DNA from: Planctomycetota bacterium
GTDB taxonomy: Bacteria > Planctomycetota > Phycisphaerae > Phycisphaerales > Phycisphaeraceae
Length of the DNA: 64,000 bases
Reading direction: 5' to 3'
Assembly (NCBI GenBank): GCA_024279865.1
Contig: JAJRRC010000039.1
Location: 1-64,000 of the forward strand
The number at the start of each line of letters is the position of its first letter. Position 1 is the first letter of the stretch. The notes below the pieces were generated by a model, which did no database searches, was not told the origin of the DNA, and saw only the letters and a program-made list of their open reading frames with translations. Of this stretch, positions 7,818-16,741 are shown in pieces. The translations under genes and the position numbers were made by a program.

Positions 7818-7884
7818 TGCATCGAGCATTTCACCAAGCCTAGAGCGTGACTAAACCACCTGTAGCGTTTTCTGTCTTTTTGCA

Positions 7885-7912
7885 GACGCGCAAGCAAGTA
7901 TGCTTGCGGCTA
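7885..7912. repeat. REP-like palindrome, copy 1
   Basis: GACGCGCAAGCA-AGTA-TGCTTGCGGCTA, an eight-base-pair stem. The same palindrome with compensating changes occurs at 30465-30491 and 62626-62652. It lies between the convergent ends of a lipoprotein gene and nuoB. Confidence 0.65.
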
Positions 7913-7975
7913 AAACAATGCCAAGCTTTGAAAATTTGGATTCTTTCTGAATGCGAAAGATCACTGTTAAATGCT

Positions 7976-8545
7976 CTAGCGTGATGCGTTGACGGTGAGT
8001 TCTACGGGCTGACTGGCCACGGCATGGGTGGGTTCGATGGCAACTTGCAGGGGACGACGTTTGCCGTCTTTGGTCACGAGACGGTCTTGGTCGATATACT
8101 GCTGGATGGTCATGATGCCTTCCATCAGGGTTTCAGGCCGAGGCGGACAGCCGGGAACGTAGACATCCACGGGGATGAACTGATCAATGCCTTGCACGAC
8201 GGCATAGGTATCAAACACCCCGCCGGTGGAAGCACAAGCGCCCATGGAAAGAACCCATTTAGGCTCAGCCATCTGTTGATAAATGCGTTGAAGAACAGGC
8301 ATCATTTTGATGCTGACGCGGCCAGCGACAATCATGAGGTCTGCCTGACGGGGACTAAAGCGCATGACTTCAGCACCAAATCGCGCCAAGTCAAAACGGC
8401 TCGATGCGGTGGCCATCAGTTCGATACCACAACAAGCCGTCGCGAACGGCATGGGCCAAACACTCGAACGCCTGGCCCAATTGAGCACCTTCTGGAGTTG
8501 CGTCGTCAAGACCATGTCAGTTGGCAATGCGGTTTCAATACCCAT
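7976..8545 (-). CDS. nuoB: NADH-quinone oxidoreductase subunit B (NuoB)
   Basis: NuoB is the complex I subunit that carries cluster N2 and passes electrons to quinone. The 189-residue protein has the full signature: [12 protein letters not shown] with the double cysteine, [17 protein letters not shown], and [11 protein letters not shown], which together give the four cluster ligands. I prefer the ATG at 8545 because GGAAAGG lies nine bases before it; ATG 8584 would add 13 residues. It stands alone, without other nuo genes on either side, so the complex must be encoded at several loci. The cell uses menaquinone, given mqnC nearby. Confidence 0.92.
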   Translation of the reverse strand: MGIETALPTDMVLTTQLQKVLNWARRSSVWPMPFATACCGIELMATASSRFDLARFGAEVMRFSPRQADLMIVAGRVSIKMMPVLQRIYQQMAEPKWVLSMGACASTGGVFDTYAVVQGIDQFIPVDVYVPGCPPRPETLMEGIMTIQQYIDQDRLVTKDGKRRPLQVAIEPTHAVASQPVELTVNASR

Positions 8546-8753
8546 CGTGATAGAGACCTTTCCTGTCTTGGGTGAAGAAGACATTTTAGACTTTTTGAGC
8601 AACCGAGCCAAGTTCAACGTCAAAATGCCAAGACAAAAAAACGCATACTTTGGTTTATCTGCTGGTTTTCATCCCTTATTTTTCCAAACCAACCTCGTAA
8701 AAAAACGAGCCAATCACGCTAAAACAAGGTGGCCCCAACGTCGTGGGGGAAAA

Positions 8754-8798
8754 GAATCCGACTCTTCAGCCCCCGAAGGGCTTCAGAGTTCGGCGTTG
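8754..8798. repeat. Hairpin repeat GAATCCGACTCTTC, copy 1
   Basis: CCGACTCT and AGAGTTCGG form the inner arms around a GC-rich loop, with CCCCAACG upstream and CGTTG downstream as imperfect outer arms. Copies of the same unit are at 24632, 29210 and 62584. It is intergenic, between nuoB and the sensor kinase gene. The remainder of 8624-8871 contains nothing else I can name. Confidence 0.7.
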
Positions 8799-8871
8799 TG
8801 ATCACTACAAGTAAAATTAACACCTCCGGGATGCTGATACGCTTCTGGAAGAGGGAGGGGTTTGAGAGACT

Positions 8872-10458
8872 CTAGATATTTGGGTCTGTGGCCATGTCAA
8901 TGGGAATTAGCAGACTAAAGGCGGACCCTTTGCCGACTTCGCTATCCAATTCGATTTCGCCACAGAGCAGTGACGCAAGTTCTTTGCTGATGGTCAATCC
9001 CAAACCGGTGCCTGCATATTCGCGTGTCACGGTGGAATCGAGCTGGATAAACTTGTCAAAAATGCGAGTTTGTAGTTCCTTGGCGATGCCTGGCCCGGTG
9101 TCGATCACGCTGATGCGAATGTGATTGGGGGGCAACGTTGTTGCTTCAAGAGTAATCATTCCGCCTGAGGGCGTGAATTTCACCGCATTGGACAGGAAAT
9201 TAAAGATGATCTGTTGAAATTTACCCACATCGGTGGTGATTAATGGAATCGTGGCGGGGATTTTTAAAAGCAGGTCAATTTCTTTTTTGTCTGCCTGGGG
9301 ACGAATCAAGTTGATGAGCCCTTCGCCGGTATCGGTCAGGCTCATGGCTTCCGAACGCACTTCCATTTTGCCAGCTTCAATTTTGGCAATATCCAGCAAA
9401 TCATTAATCAGGTCCAGTAAATCACGACTGGAACGAATAATGTTGTGAGCATACCGATGGTGCTTGCGGGCCTGATCGTCATCAGCCTCTTTGAGAGAAT
9501 CTTCAAGCACCTCGGCAAACCCCACAATCGAGTTCAACGGCGTGCGGAGTTCATGAGACACATTGGCGAGAAATTCACCTTTGAGCTTGTCGGCCTCGAA
9601 CAGAGCCACGTTGGTTTCAGCCAACTCGCCTAGTTTGAGATCCAAGCTTTTATTGACCCCTCGAAGCTGATCCTCATTACTCTTGAGGTTTTCGAGCATC
9701 TGATTAAAAACCACGGACAAGCGTTCAAACTCGTCGCCTGTGTTAATATCACTGCGAATGTTCAGATCTCCAGCAGCCACTTGCTCGGCCGTATCCCGCA
9801 ACACCCGCAAGGGAGAAAGAATGATGCGTTTGGTGATGTAATAAAACACGCCAATCGCAAGCAAACTGGCAAACAAACCTGCCACAATGATGTAAATCCG
9901 GTTGAGCACCAATTGGCGTTGAGCAAGGTCTGATCGAATTCGAATCAACAGCACCATTTCCAACGGATCATTGATGATCGGCATGTCCAAGCCCGCAGAA
10001 AAACCAGCCTCGGCCCCCCCCCGGATTTTTGCCAAGTCAGATCGACGAATGGCTCGTGCATAGCGGTAATAATGAATCCCCTGCCCTGCCTGGATTGGCC
10101 GAGCATATTCATGGGCCTTTTGACGCATCTCAAACTGCTCAATGGCATGAGCAATAAATTCATCGTTGGAGGCTGCCAAATCAAATTCATCCCGGCGAAT
10201 CAACGTCAGCGTTAACCCTTGATCGATGTCTTTGCGGGAGGAGAGTTCTTCAAATGTCATCAGTGCCCCGCCGAGCTGAATCATGTCACTGAGCCAGGCA
10301 TTGGCGAGGTTACGTGCGTTTTCATGCTGTTCTTGACGCACCAGTGCCTGCATACGAATCCATGCCACAGACAAGGCTGCCGCGAGGATCAAGACCACCG
10401 CTGCTCCAAAGAGAATTTGGCATTTATTGGCTAGACTGATGCGAACCGATTTGGGCAT
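8872..10458 (-). CDS. Membrane sensor histidine kinase (HAMP-HisKA-HATPase)
   Basis: A 528-residue protein. Transmembrane helix 1 spans ~14-35 and helix 2 ~188-208, enclosing a 150-residue periplasmic sensor domain. A HAMP linker follows (209-262), a coiled stretch, then the HisKA dimerisation domain with F-L-A-N-V-S-H-E-L-R-T-P-L-N (phospho-acceptor His302), and the ATPase domain with N (FNFLSNAVKF), G1 (D-T-G-P-G-I-A), and G2 (G-T-G-L-G-L-T-I) boxes. All catalytic residues are present. No response regulator lies next to it, so it is an orphan kinase; its signal is unknown. Confidence 0.92.
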   Translation of the reverse strand: MPKSVRISLANKCQILFGAAVVLILAAALSVAWIRMQALVRQEQHENARNLANAWLSDMIQLGGALMTFEELSSRKDIDQGLTLTLIRRDEFDLAASNDEFIAHAIEQFEMRQKAHEYARPIQAGQGIHYYRYARAIRRSDLAKIRGGAEAGFSAGLDMPIINDPLEMVLLIRIRSDLAQRQLVLNRIYIIVAGLFASLLAIGVFYYITKRIILSPLRVLRDTAEQVAAGDLNIRSDINTGDEFERLSVVFNQMLENLKSNEDQLRGVNKSLDLKLGELAETNVALFEADKLKGEFLANVSHELRTPLNSIVGFAEVLEDSLKEADDDQARKHHRYAHNIIRSSRDLLDLINDLLDIAKIEAGKMEVRSEAMSLTDTGEGLINLIRPQADKKEIDLLLKIPATIPLITTDVGKFQQIIFNFLSNAVKFTPSGGMITLEATTLPPNHIRISVIDTGPGIAKELQTRIFDKFIQLDSTVTREYAGTGLGLTISKELASLLCGEIELDSEVGKGSAFSLLIPIDMATDPNI

Positions 10459-10465
10459 GATGTGT

Positions 10466-10575
10466 TATACGCATTGCGTATTTTTATTGCGCGTTGAGAA
10501 TTTTATAAAGTCTTGTCAATTTAATCTCCGCGAATAACAAAACGCACGAGTTTTAAACATGATGGGTATTATACC
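10466..10575 (-). repeat. ~100-bp dispersed repeat, copy D
   Basis: Read on the minus strand this runs from ACCCATCATGTTTAAAAC through GTGCGTTTTGTTATTCGCGG and TTTATAAAATTCTCAACGCG to the near-palindrome ATACGCAATGCGTAT. The same order of blocks is found at 37707-37808, 44850-44951 and 55629-55707. It lies immediately upstream of the sensor kinase start and could carry its promoter region. Confidence 0.8.
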
Positions 10576-10637
10576 ACAAAGACTGCCCAGCACGATGGGA
10601 ACACAACCCAAGCGGCAATCGCCTCAACAGGCCACGT

Positions 10638-10755
10638 TATACCAATGGTGATTGAGTTTTCCCGATCGCTTGTGTACATGGCGGCTTGTTTTTTTGCATC
10701 GCGTTCAAAGCACTTTTATCGCGGGAAGTCTCATACCCGATGGGTATACATGCTC
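10638..10755 (+). pseudogene. Relic of an IS200-type left end with the first ~35 transposase codons
   Basis: The stretch aligns with the reverse complement of the left end of the intact IS at 37.8-38.4 kb: TATACCAAT at the tip, TTTTCCCG, then the transposase codons for A-C-F, R-S, F-x-R-G-K and H-T-R-W-V-Y, with the internal palindrome ATACCCGATGGGTAT unchanged. After that codon the similarity ends. Frame is kept in this part, with several third-base changes. The body and right end are gone, so this is a dead remnant between the sensor kinase and panD. Confidence 0.75.
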
Positions 10756-10793
10756 CGAAACAACTTCTTGGGACAGGTGACTTCGATCACGCC

Positions 10794-11183
10794 TTACGGA
10801 CAGGGGGCTTCGATCAAGCTGTTATAGGAATAGGTTTCGGCAGGACGGTTTTGGTCATCTGCAATGACCGTTTGAGAAATGTGGTTTTCCACTTCTTCTT
10901 CAGTCAACATGGCATACGTGACAATAATGACCTTGTGGCCTGGCTCGACGAGTCTGGCCGCAGCGCCGTTGATACCGATGATCCCAGATCCCGGTTCCCC
11001 GCGAAACACATAGGTTTCAAACCGGGCTCCGTTGTCGATATCCAGCACATGCACCGACTCATTGGGCCGAATGTTAATGGCCGCCAACAAGTTTGCATCA
11101 ATCGTAATCGAGCCGACATAGTCAGGGTCACACTGGGTGACGGTGGCTCGGTGAATTTTGGCTCGCATCATTTTTCTGAACAT
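10794..11183 (-). CDS. panD: Aspartate 1-decarboxylase (PanD)
   Basis: PanD makes beta-alanine for pantothenate and coenzyme A. It is a pyruvoyl enzyme that cleaves itself between Gly24 and Ser25, which are present as D-Y-V-G-S-I-T-I-D. Also present are the catalytic neighbourhood Y-V-F-R-G-E-P-G-S-G, N-G-A-A-A-R and the C-terminal Y-A-x-L-T-E-E-E-V motif. Length (129) is normal. It is a single gene with AGGTGTCC upstream of the ATG. The stretch 11184-11415 upstream holds no other feature that I see. Confidence 0.95.
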   Translation of the reverse strand: MFRKMMRAKIHRATVTQCDPDYVGSITIDANLLAAINIRPNESVHVLDIDNGARFETYVFRGEPGSGIIGINGAAARLVEPGHKVIIVTYAMLTEEEVENHISQTVIADDQNRPAETYSYNSLIEAPCP

Positions 11184-11415
11184 AGGACACCTCTAAAGGG
11201 CTAGCGCTGCATTATAGCGTCCGCGACCAGATAGGTCGATGCGTTCTCGAAAAAAGGGTTGAATTGTGATCAAATGGTTCAATCAGTAAGTCACAAGCCG
11301 TCTCTTTGAACCTGCTCAAGCTAGATCGAGGCCACTTCAAAAACAAACTTGAGACATAAAGAGCTTATGAGTAAAGACTTCTAAAATCCCACCCAAAATC
11401 AGAGGATGGATTGCA

Positions 11416-12951
11416 TTACCAAGGACTGGCCGATGAGTTGGTCGAGATAATTTCAATGGTAGACTCTTGACCTTCAGCAGCATTGTAGATCACGATTTTG
11501 TTTTTACCTGTCTTTTTCGCTCGGTACAAAGCGTGGTCCGCCTTGGCGAGCAACTGCTCTGAATCACGTACGTTGGCTTGCGACATGATTGCCACGCCCA
11601 TACTCATGGTGACTTTGTTGTTCATCACGGTATCGCCTAGAAGGGTTTGCATTTCCCGTGTAAACAATTCTCCCAAGCGGATTGCCACGGCAATGGCAGC
11701 TTCTTCATCAGCCCTAGGTAGCAGCAGTACAAACTCATCGCCGCCGTACCGTCCCGCCACATCGCCGCCTCGGCTTGCTCGGGTCAACGCTCTGGCGGTC
11801 TGCTGTAAAACTTGATCTCCCATGAGATGCCCAAGGGTATCGTTGAGTTGCTTAAAGCCATCGATGTCCAGCATGACACACGCAAGGTCAGACTTCCAGC
11901 GTTTGGCATCATAGTACGCATGCTGAAGCGCATCACCAATCGCGCGACGGTTTGCCACGCTTGTCAAAGGATCCGTTGCCGCGAGCGTTTCAAATTGCCT
12001 CGCGGTGCGTTCGAGCTGTTCGTTGAGATGCTCAAGCTCTTTGGTTCGCAAAGCCACCTTGCGTTCGAGTTCTTCTTGAGCGTGATGTTGCAATTCTCGA
12101 GCAGTTGTTAATTTTACCGTCATGTAGTTAAACGCATCAGCCAACAAACCTATTTCATCTTGACGATTCACCGACACAGGAAGCGGAACTTCGCCTTCAG
12201 CCAAGGCAAGGCTCGCATTAAACAATTGCACCAACGGCTGAACCGTCTTGCGAACCAACAGCACCGCCACGGGCAACAGCAACAGGCAAATCACGGCGGC
12301 CCCGGTGAACTGGGCGACCCATAACTCGCTAAGCGACTGAGATAAACCCGGCTCATTCATGCCAATGGTGATATAACCCAACAACCTGCGACTCTCTTTC
12401 ATCGGCAAACCTGTGATCATTTGAGAGGAGAAGACCAACGGCGGATCCCAGATCGGCACGCGATGCACAGCCAAATCGCCGGTCCTGCCCAAAATCACAG
12501 GGGCTCCAACATCCACGATAGCTGCATGGCCTGCGGCATCACGCCATTGCTGATAGGTAACCCAGGCTTGAGCATCCAACGCATGGCGAAATAACAAATG
12601 GTGCGACGGATCCGTCACCGAAACAAATGACAAACGTTGATCAATATTTAAAACACGAAGCTTCGACTCCACCACCGCAGCATTCATCCCATCGGAATGG
12701 GTTGCGAGGCTCGCAGCCAAGGCATGCGTCAAAAGCGCCACATTACGGGAATGATGCCGACTCATCGCATGGCCGGTCATGTTGCTCACCCACCAAACAC
12801 ACGCAAACGTGGGCACTGCCACAAAAACCAACAACCACAGCAACATCTTGTGCTGAAGCAAGATACGAGGGCGGGCCATGGACGGTGAAGGCGGTCCAAA
12901 ACCATCCGACGGATTTTTAAGCCAATGTGTGGTCATCTCCGTAAGGCTCAT
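11416..12951 (-). CDS. Membrane diguanylate cyclase (HAMP-GGDEF)
   Basis: About 511 residues from the ATG at 12951. A cytoplasmic leader is followed by a transmembrane helix (LLWLLVFVAVPTFACVWWVS), a periplasmic domain of ~150 residues, a second helix (FTGAAVICLLLLPVAVLLV), a HAMP domain, a coiled coil and a GGDEF domain with the intact active site R-Y-G-G-D-E-F. An R-G-G-D lies five residues before GGDEF, which is the inhibitory I-site. It should synthesise cyclic di-GMP with product feedback. The frame extends to 13080 inside mqnC, but that would add a basic, unlikely N-terminus. Confidence 0.9.
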   Translation of the reverse strand: MSLTEMTTHWLKNPSDGFGPPSPSMARPRILLQHKMLLWLLVFVAVPTFACVWWVSNMTGHAMSRHHSRNVALLTHALAASLATHSDGMNAAVVESKLRVLNIDQRLSFVSVTDPSHHLLFRHALDAQAWVTYQQWRDAAGHAAIVDVGAPVILGRTGDLAVHRVPIWDPPLVFSSQMITGLPMKESRRLLGYITIGMNEPGLSQSLSELWVAQFTGAAVICLLLLPVAVLLVRKTVQPLVQLFNASLALAEGEVPLPVSVNRQDEIGLLADAFNYMTVKLTTARELQHHAQEELERKVALRTKELEHLNEQLERTARQFETLAATDPLTSVANRRAIGDALQHAYYDAKRWKSDLACVMLDIDGFKQLNDTLGHLMGDQVLQQTARALTRASRGGDVAGRYGGDEFVLLLPRADEEAAIAVAIRLGELFTREMQTLLGDTVMNNKVTMSMGVAIMSQANVRDSEQLLAKADHALYRAKKTGKNKIVIYNAAEGQESTIEIISTNSSASPW

Positions 12952-12974
12952 CGACCTAAAAAAGGGTAACCTTA

Positions 12975-12999
12975 ACGAAAATAACTTATTTTCGGACCT
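12975..12999 (-). terminator. Possible terminator hairpin after mqnC
   Basis: CGAAAATAA and TTATTTTCG form a perfect but AT-rich inverted repeat with a one-base centre just downstream of the mqnC stop. Its arms are weak, so termination is only a possibility; it could also be a binding site in front of the cyclase gene. Confidence 0.3.
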
Positions 13000-13033
13000 A
13001 CTTTTTCTCTTCCGATCAAAGACCCCGTTGATC

Positions 13034-14404
13034 CTACGAAGAGACTGGCAAAGAGACCGCAGGCCCATCGGTTTTTTCATCGGTATGTTGACGCAAACGG
13101 GCCACGCGATGGTCCGCCCAATTGGTCACCGCCAAGTCTGGCGACTGTGCAGATTCATGAACCTGAAGCATCTGATAATCACTGTCACGCTGAGCAGGAA
13201 CAAACCCCGCTTCGCGGATCAACCGACACAACAACGCTTCATCCAAACAATAAGTCGTCCCCGCAGCACTCACCACATTTTCCTCGATCATGACACTGCC
13301 CATGTCATTGGCACCATAGAACAAACCCAATTGCCCGATGTGCGGCCCCATCGTGACCCAAGACGCGCCAATGGAATGAATATTATCGAGAAACAGCCTG
13401 GAAATCGCTTGCATCCGCAGGTATTCCGTCGCCCCGGCCATGCGAAGCACCTTCCCAAACAAAGGATGATCGGGGTCTTCGCCCGGAAATTCACCCTGAC
13501 GGTCCCAGTCGGGCAAACGGCCCATCGGCGTATTCTCACGCTGAAAAGGCCAGGAAATAAACGCGTGATAACGACCAGCCCAATTCCCCTCAATGGCCTG
13601 ATCCTGTGCATTACGAATTCGCTTCATGTGATCAAACCGATCAGCAATCGACTCAATGTGACCAAACATCATCGTCGCACTGGTATTCATCCCCCGACGA
13701 TGAGCTGCCCCCATCACCTCTAGCCATTGGTCGACACTGGCTTTGCCTCGCCCGATGCGACTGCGAACCGCAGGGGCAAAAATTTCGCCGCCGCCGCCGG
13801 GAATCGAATCCAATCCCGCTTTTTGCAATCGCCTCAGAATCACATCCAGTTTGGCGTCCCACACATCCTTGGGAAATTCATCACTGCGGCCCGGTTCGGT
13901 ACTTGGGAACCCAGGCACATGACACACTGCCACGAATTCGACAAACTCAGGCGGGCTAAAAGCATGTAAATGAATCTGAGGAAAGTCTGCCTTGAGCCAA
14001 CGCAGCAAGTCTTCATAAAAAGACAAGGGTAAATCCGGGTGCATTCCCCCTTGAAGTAAAATCTGCGTTCCGCCCAGATTCACCAGTTCCGTCAGCTTGC
14101 TCTTGATCTGCTCTTTGCTGAGGGTATAAGCATCGGAGTCATCCACGTCCCGCCGAAATGCACAAAACGTACAACGAGCCGAGCAAACGTTGGTGTAATT
14201 AATATTGCGGTCAATGATGTAAGAACGATGCGTTTTGCCATGAATCCGGTCGCACATAGCCGAGGCCCATCGTCCCAGATCATGAAGCGAAGCTTCGTGG
14301 TAAAGAGCCGTCGCTGCTGCGATATCCAGACGGGCGTTGCCGTCAATCACCTGTTCAATATGGGTGGGGTCAAGGGTCATACCGGGCATTGTAGCCCAAT
14401 CCAT
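13034..14404 (-). CDS. mqnC: Cyclic dehypoxanthinyl futalosine synthase (MqnC), radical SAM
   Basis: MqnC cyclises dehypoxanthine futalosine in the futalosine route to menaquinone. The 456-residue protein has the radical SAM C-x3-C-x2-C motif (Cys74, Cys78, Cys81, N-V-C-S-A-R-C-T-F-C), then L-G-G-T-Q-I-L-L-Q-G-G, the GLDSIPGGGGEIF substrate loop, and S-W-V-T-M-G-P-x-I-G-Q-L near the C-terminus, which separate it from MqnE and from CofH. The N-terminal extension of ~25 residues and a ~25-residue insertion after S-P-P-E are longer than usual. No other mqn gene is close by. It is divergent from the IclR gene with a 63-bp spacer. Confidence 0.93.
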   Translation of the reverse strand: MDWATMPGMTLDPTHIEQVIDGNARLDIAAATALYHEASLHDLGRWASAMCDRIHGKTHRSYIIDRNINYTNVCSARCTFCAFRRDVDDSDAYTLSKEQIKSKLTELVNLGGTQILLQGGMHPDLPLSFYEDLLRWLKADFPQIHLHAFSPPEFVEFVAVCHVPGFPSTEPGRSDEFPKDVWDAKLDVILRRLQKAGLDSIPGGGGEIFAPAVRSRIGRGKASVDQWLEVMGAAHRRGMNTSATMMFGHIESIADRFDHMKRIRNAQDQAIEGNWAGRYHAFISWPFQRENTPMGRLPDWDRQGEFPGEDPDHPLFGKVLRMAGATEYLRMQAISRLFLDNIHSIGASWVTMGPHIGQLGLFYGANDMGSVMIEENVVSAAGTTYCLDEALLCRLIREAGFVPAQRDSDYQMLQVHESAQSPDLAVTNWADHRVARLRQHTDEKTDGPAVSLPVSS

Positions 14405-14432
14405 CAAACATGCGGAAAACGCTATCTTTTTC

Positions 14433-14461
14433 TTGACAATTCCATATAAAGAACATATATT
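14433..14461 (+). promoter_or_regulatory. Sigma-70 promoter of the IclR-sulfatase operon (leaderless)
   Basis: TTGACA (14433-14438), a 17-base spacer and TATATT (14456-14461). The transcription start is expected six to seven bases after the -10 box, at 14468, which is the A of the ATG. There is no ribosome binding site. The transcript should therefore have no 5' leader. Confidence 0.65.
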
Positions 14462-14474
14462 CCATATATGGAAT
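14459..14474. promoter_or_regulatory. Palindromic operator over the -10 box and start codon
   Basis: ATTCCATATATGGAAT is a perfect 16-base palindrome that covers the end of the -10 box, the predicted transcription start and the ATG. A second half-site, AATTCCATATA, lies at 14438-14448. IclR-family proteins bind such palindromes, so the gene most likely represses itself. Confidence 0.6.
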
Positions 14475-15226
14475 CATGGTTCCCCACTCCCATTGACGAC
14501 GATCAGACCCCGGCCCTCACGCGTGGTTTAACTTTGCTGAGTCTTCTGAATCGTGACGGCGCTTGTTCGCTTGAATCCTTGGTAAGCCGAACGCGTTGGC
14601 CTAAAACCTCGGTTTTGCGCATTCTTCAAACCCTGTGCCAAGGGGGAGCTGTCCAGAGAGAAGAAGCGACCAAACGGTATACCTCTCTGGTTCAACTACA
14701 CGCCCGAGCAAGCCAAAGCCTCCCACTAAGCCAGCGTGTCCGTGAAGCGATGGTTCAGCTATGCCAGCAAATCGGGCACACTTCTGAGTGGTTCCGTCTC
14801 ACGGAGACCGGGTTGATCATGTCCGACCGTGCTGAGCCCGACGAGGCCAGCGTCATGGCGGTGGCGCGCATTGGTCACCAAAGAGACCTCTACGAATGTG
14901 ATGCGATGAGTTTGATTTGTCGTGCGCATACGGACATGGATGCCCCCACACGTGGATGCTGGTACTGGGATGCCAATGCCTGCAAAAAACAAATGTCTGC
15001 CTCGGCTCTGCGTCAACAACTTCCTCAGACGAGGCTCCAAGCGGTCACCGTAGACCCCGGGGTCAATTCTCGTGGCGTGCGTCGCTATGCCACCGCTCTG
15101 TTTAAAAACAAAAAACTCTGGGGCATCCTGACTATTGCCCAAGCAGTCTCTCGATCCGCAGACGAACCAGACCCTGCGATCATTCTGGCCTTGGCTCAAA
15201 TACAACAAACACTTTCTGATGAATAA
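14468..15226 (+). CDS. IclR-family transcriptional regulator
   Basis: A 252-residue protein. The N-terminal winged helix-turn-helix (ALTRGLTLLSLLNRDG, then W-P-K-T-S-V-L-R-I-L-Q-T-L) follows IclR. The effector domain behind it is divergent; Y-A-T-A-L-F and G-V-N-S-R-G-V-R-R are the elements that remain from the IclR ligand domain. The start at 14468 lies on the operator palindrome and has no ribosome binding site. The sulfatase gene begins 24 bases after its stop with AAAGGAAC, so the regulator probably controls it. Confidence 0.8.
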   Translation: MESWFPTPIDDDQTPALTRGLTLLSLLNRDGACSLESLVSRTRWPKTSVLRILQTLCQGGAVQREEATKRYTSLVQLHARASQSLPLSQRVREAMVQLCQQIGHTSEWFRLTETGLIMSDRAEPDEASVMAVARIGHQRDLYECDAMSLICRAHTDMDAPTRGCWYWDANACKKQMSASALRQQLPQTRLQAVTVDPGVNSRGVRRYATALFKNKKLWGILTIAQAVSRSADEPDPAIILALAQIQQTLSDE

Positions 15227-15249
15227 ATCACGTTGAAAGGAACTTTTCG

Positions 15250-16737
15250 ATGCGTATTCTCTATCTTGATCTTGATGCTTTGAACCCCAGCCACCTCGGC
15301 TGTTATGGCTACCACCGCAACACGTCCCCCACCATTGACCGGTTGGCCGGTGGTGGCGTGAGGCTCACCAATTGTTACGCTTCGGATGCACCTTGTTTGC
15401 CTTCACGGACCGCTTTTTGTTCCGGGCGCTTTGGCATTCAAACCGGCGTCGTCGGACATGCCGGGACCGCAGCTCAACCTAAAAACCTTGGGCCGGACCG
15501 ATTTTTTAATGACTCCTATCTCACCGAGGGCTTGGCTGGCCGCCTGCAAAAAGCGGGCTTTCATACCGCCATGATTTCGCCGTTTGGGCAGCGTCATGCC
15601 GCATGGCATTTTTATGCTGGGTTTAAAGAAATTCACAACACAGGCAAAGGAGGTATGGAAAGTGCCGAGGAAGTCATGCCCGCCGTCGACCGTTGGCTCG
15701 ACACCAACGCAGCCTCGGATCAATGGTTCTTACATCTGAACTTTTGGGATATTCACACCCCCTATCGCGCGCCAGCAGAGTATGGCAATCCCTTTGAAAA
15801 TGAACCTGTTGCCGACTGGTTCACCGATGACGTACTCGCCAAGCACATAAAAAAAACGGGGCCACACTCAGCGTCCGATTTGTTTATGTACAGAGACACC
15901 AATACGGAAATTTGGCCTCGTGTTCCCAAACGCATCGTCGACCGCGAGACCCTCAAGCAATGGATTGATGGCTATGACACTGCCATCCGCTATGTCGATG
16001 ACAAAATCCAGCAAATTATTGACAAGCTCAAAGCTGCGGGCGTGTACGACGACACCGTCATCATCATCTCAGCAGACCATGGCGAGAACCAGGGAGACCT
16101 TGGCGGCATCTATGGCGAACATGGAACTGCCGACCACGCCACTTGCCACATCCCCATGATCGTTCGATGGCCCAACCAACAGCAAAACCTCGTGGCCAAG
16201 GGACTGCACTACAACTTGGACCTGGCTCCCACTTTGATGCAAATGATCGGCCAAGAGTCGCCGGACCTCTGGGACGGCAAATCCTTTGCAGACACCCTTA
16301 CCGCGGGACAAGATGTCGGCCACGATGAATTGATCGTTTCACAATGCGCCCATGTCTGCCAACGATCTGTCCGCTTTGAAAACTGGATCTACATCCGAAC
16401 CTATCACGATGGCTTCCATTTGTTCGACAAGGAAATGCTCTTTGATCTTGAGGCAGACCCACACGAACAAAACAACCTCGCAAGCCAGCACCCCGAACTT
16501 TGCAAAGAAGGTCTTTGGCGTTTAATGAATTGGCATGACCAGCAAATGATCAAAATGGTCAAGCACTGCAATGATGTGGTGGACCCACTTTGGACGGTAA
16601 TGCGAGAAAATGGCCCATTTCATGCACAGACGGAACACCTGCGTCCTTATCTCGAGCGTCTCAAAGAGACCGGCCGCGCCGATGGAGCCGCGAGGTTGGC
16701 GGAGAAATACGCAACAGAATTAGCCGCGGCACAATGA
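15250..16737 (+). CDS. Type I sulfatase, cytoplasmic
   Basis: A 495-residue sulfatase. The metal-binding start I-L-Y-L-D-L-D-A-L-N-P-S-H-L-G-C-Y-G-Y, the formylglycine signature C-L-P-S-R (Cys49 to Arg53, A-P-C-L-P-S-R-T-A-F), H-L-N-F-W-D-I-H-T-P-Y, and S-A-D-H-G-E-N-Q-G are all in place. There is no signal peptide, so it should act in the cytosol on a small imported sulfate ester or on a desulfated intermediate; the substrate cannot be read from the sequence. An anaerobic or FGE-type maturase is required and not present here. Confidence 0.9.
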   Translation: MRILYLDLDALNPSHLGCYGYHRNTSPTIDRLAGGGVRLTNCYASDAPCLPSRTAFCSGRFGIQTGVVGHAGTAAQPKNLGPDRFFNDSYLTEGLAGRLQKAGFHTAMISPFGQRHAAWHFYAGFKEIHNTGKGGMESAEEVMPAVDRWLDTNAASDQWFLHLNFWDIHTPYRAPAEYGNPFENEPVADWFTDDVLAKHIKKTGPHSASDLFMYRDTNTEIWPRVPKRIVDRETLKQWIDGYDTAIRYVDDKIQQIIDKLKAAGVYDDTVIIISADHGENQGDLGGIYGEHGTADHATCHIPMIVRWPNQQQNLVAKGLHYNLDLAPTLMQMIGQESPDLWDGKSFADTLTAGQDVGHDELIVSQCAHVCQRSVRFENWIYIRTYHDGFHLFDKEMLFDLEADPHEQNNLASQHPELCKEGLWRLMNWHDQQMIKMVKHCNDVVDPLWTVMRENGPFHAQTEHLRPYLERLKETGRADGAARLAEKYATELAAAQ

Positions 16738-16741
16738 GACG

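Noticed and set aside
8024-8575. 183-residue plus-strand frame inside nuoB
   Set aside because: It is antisense to a gene with all NuoB cluster ligands.
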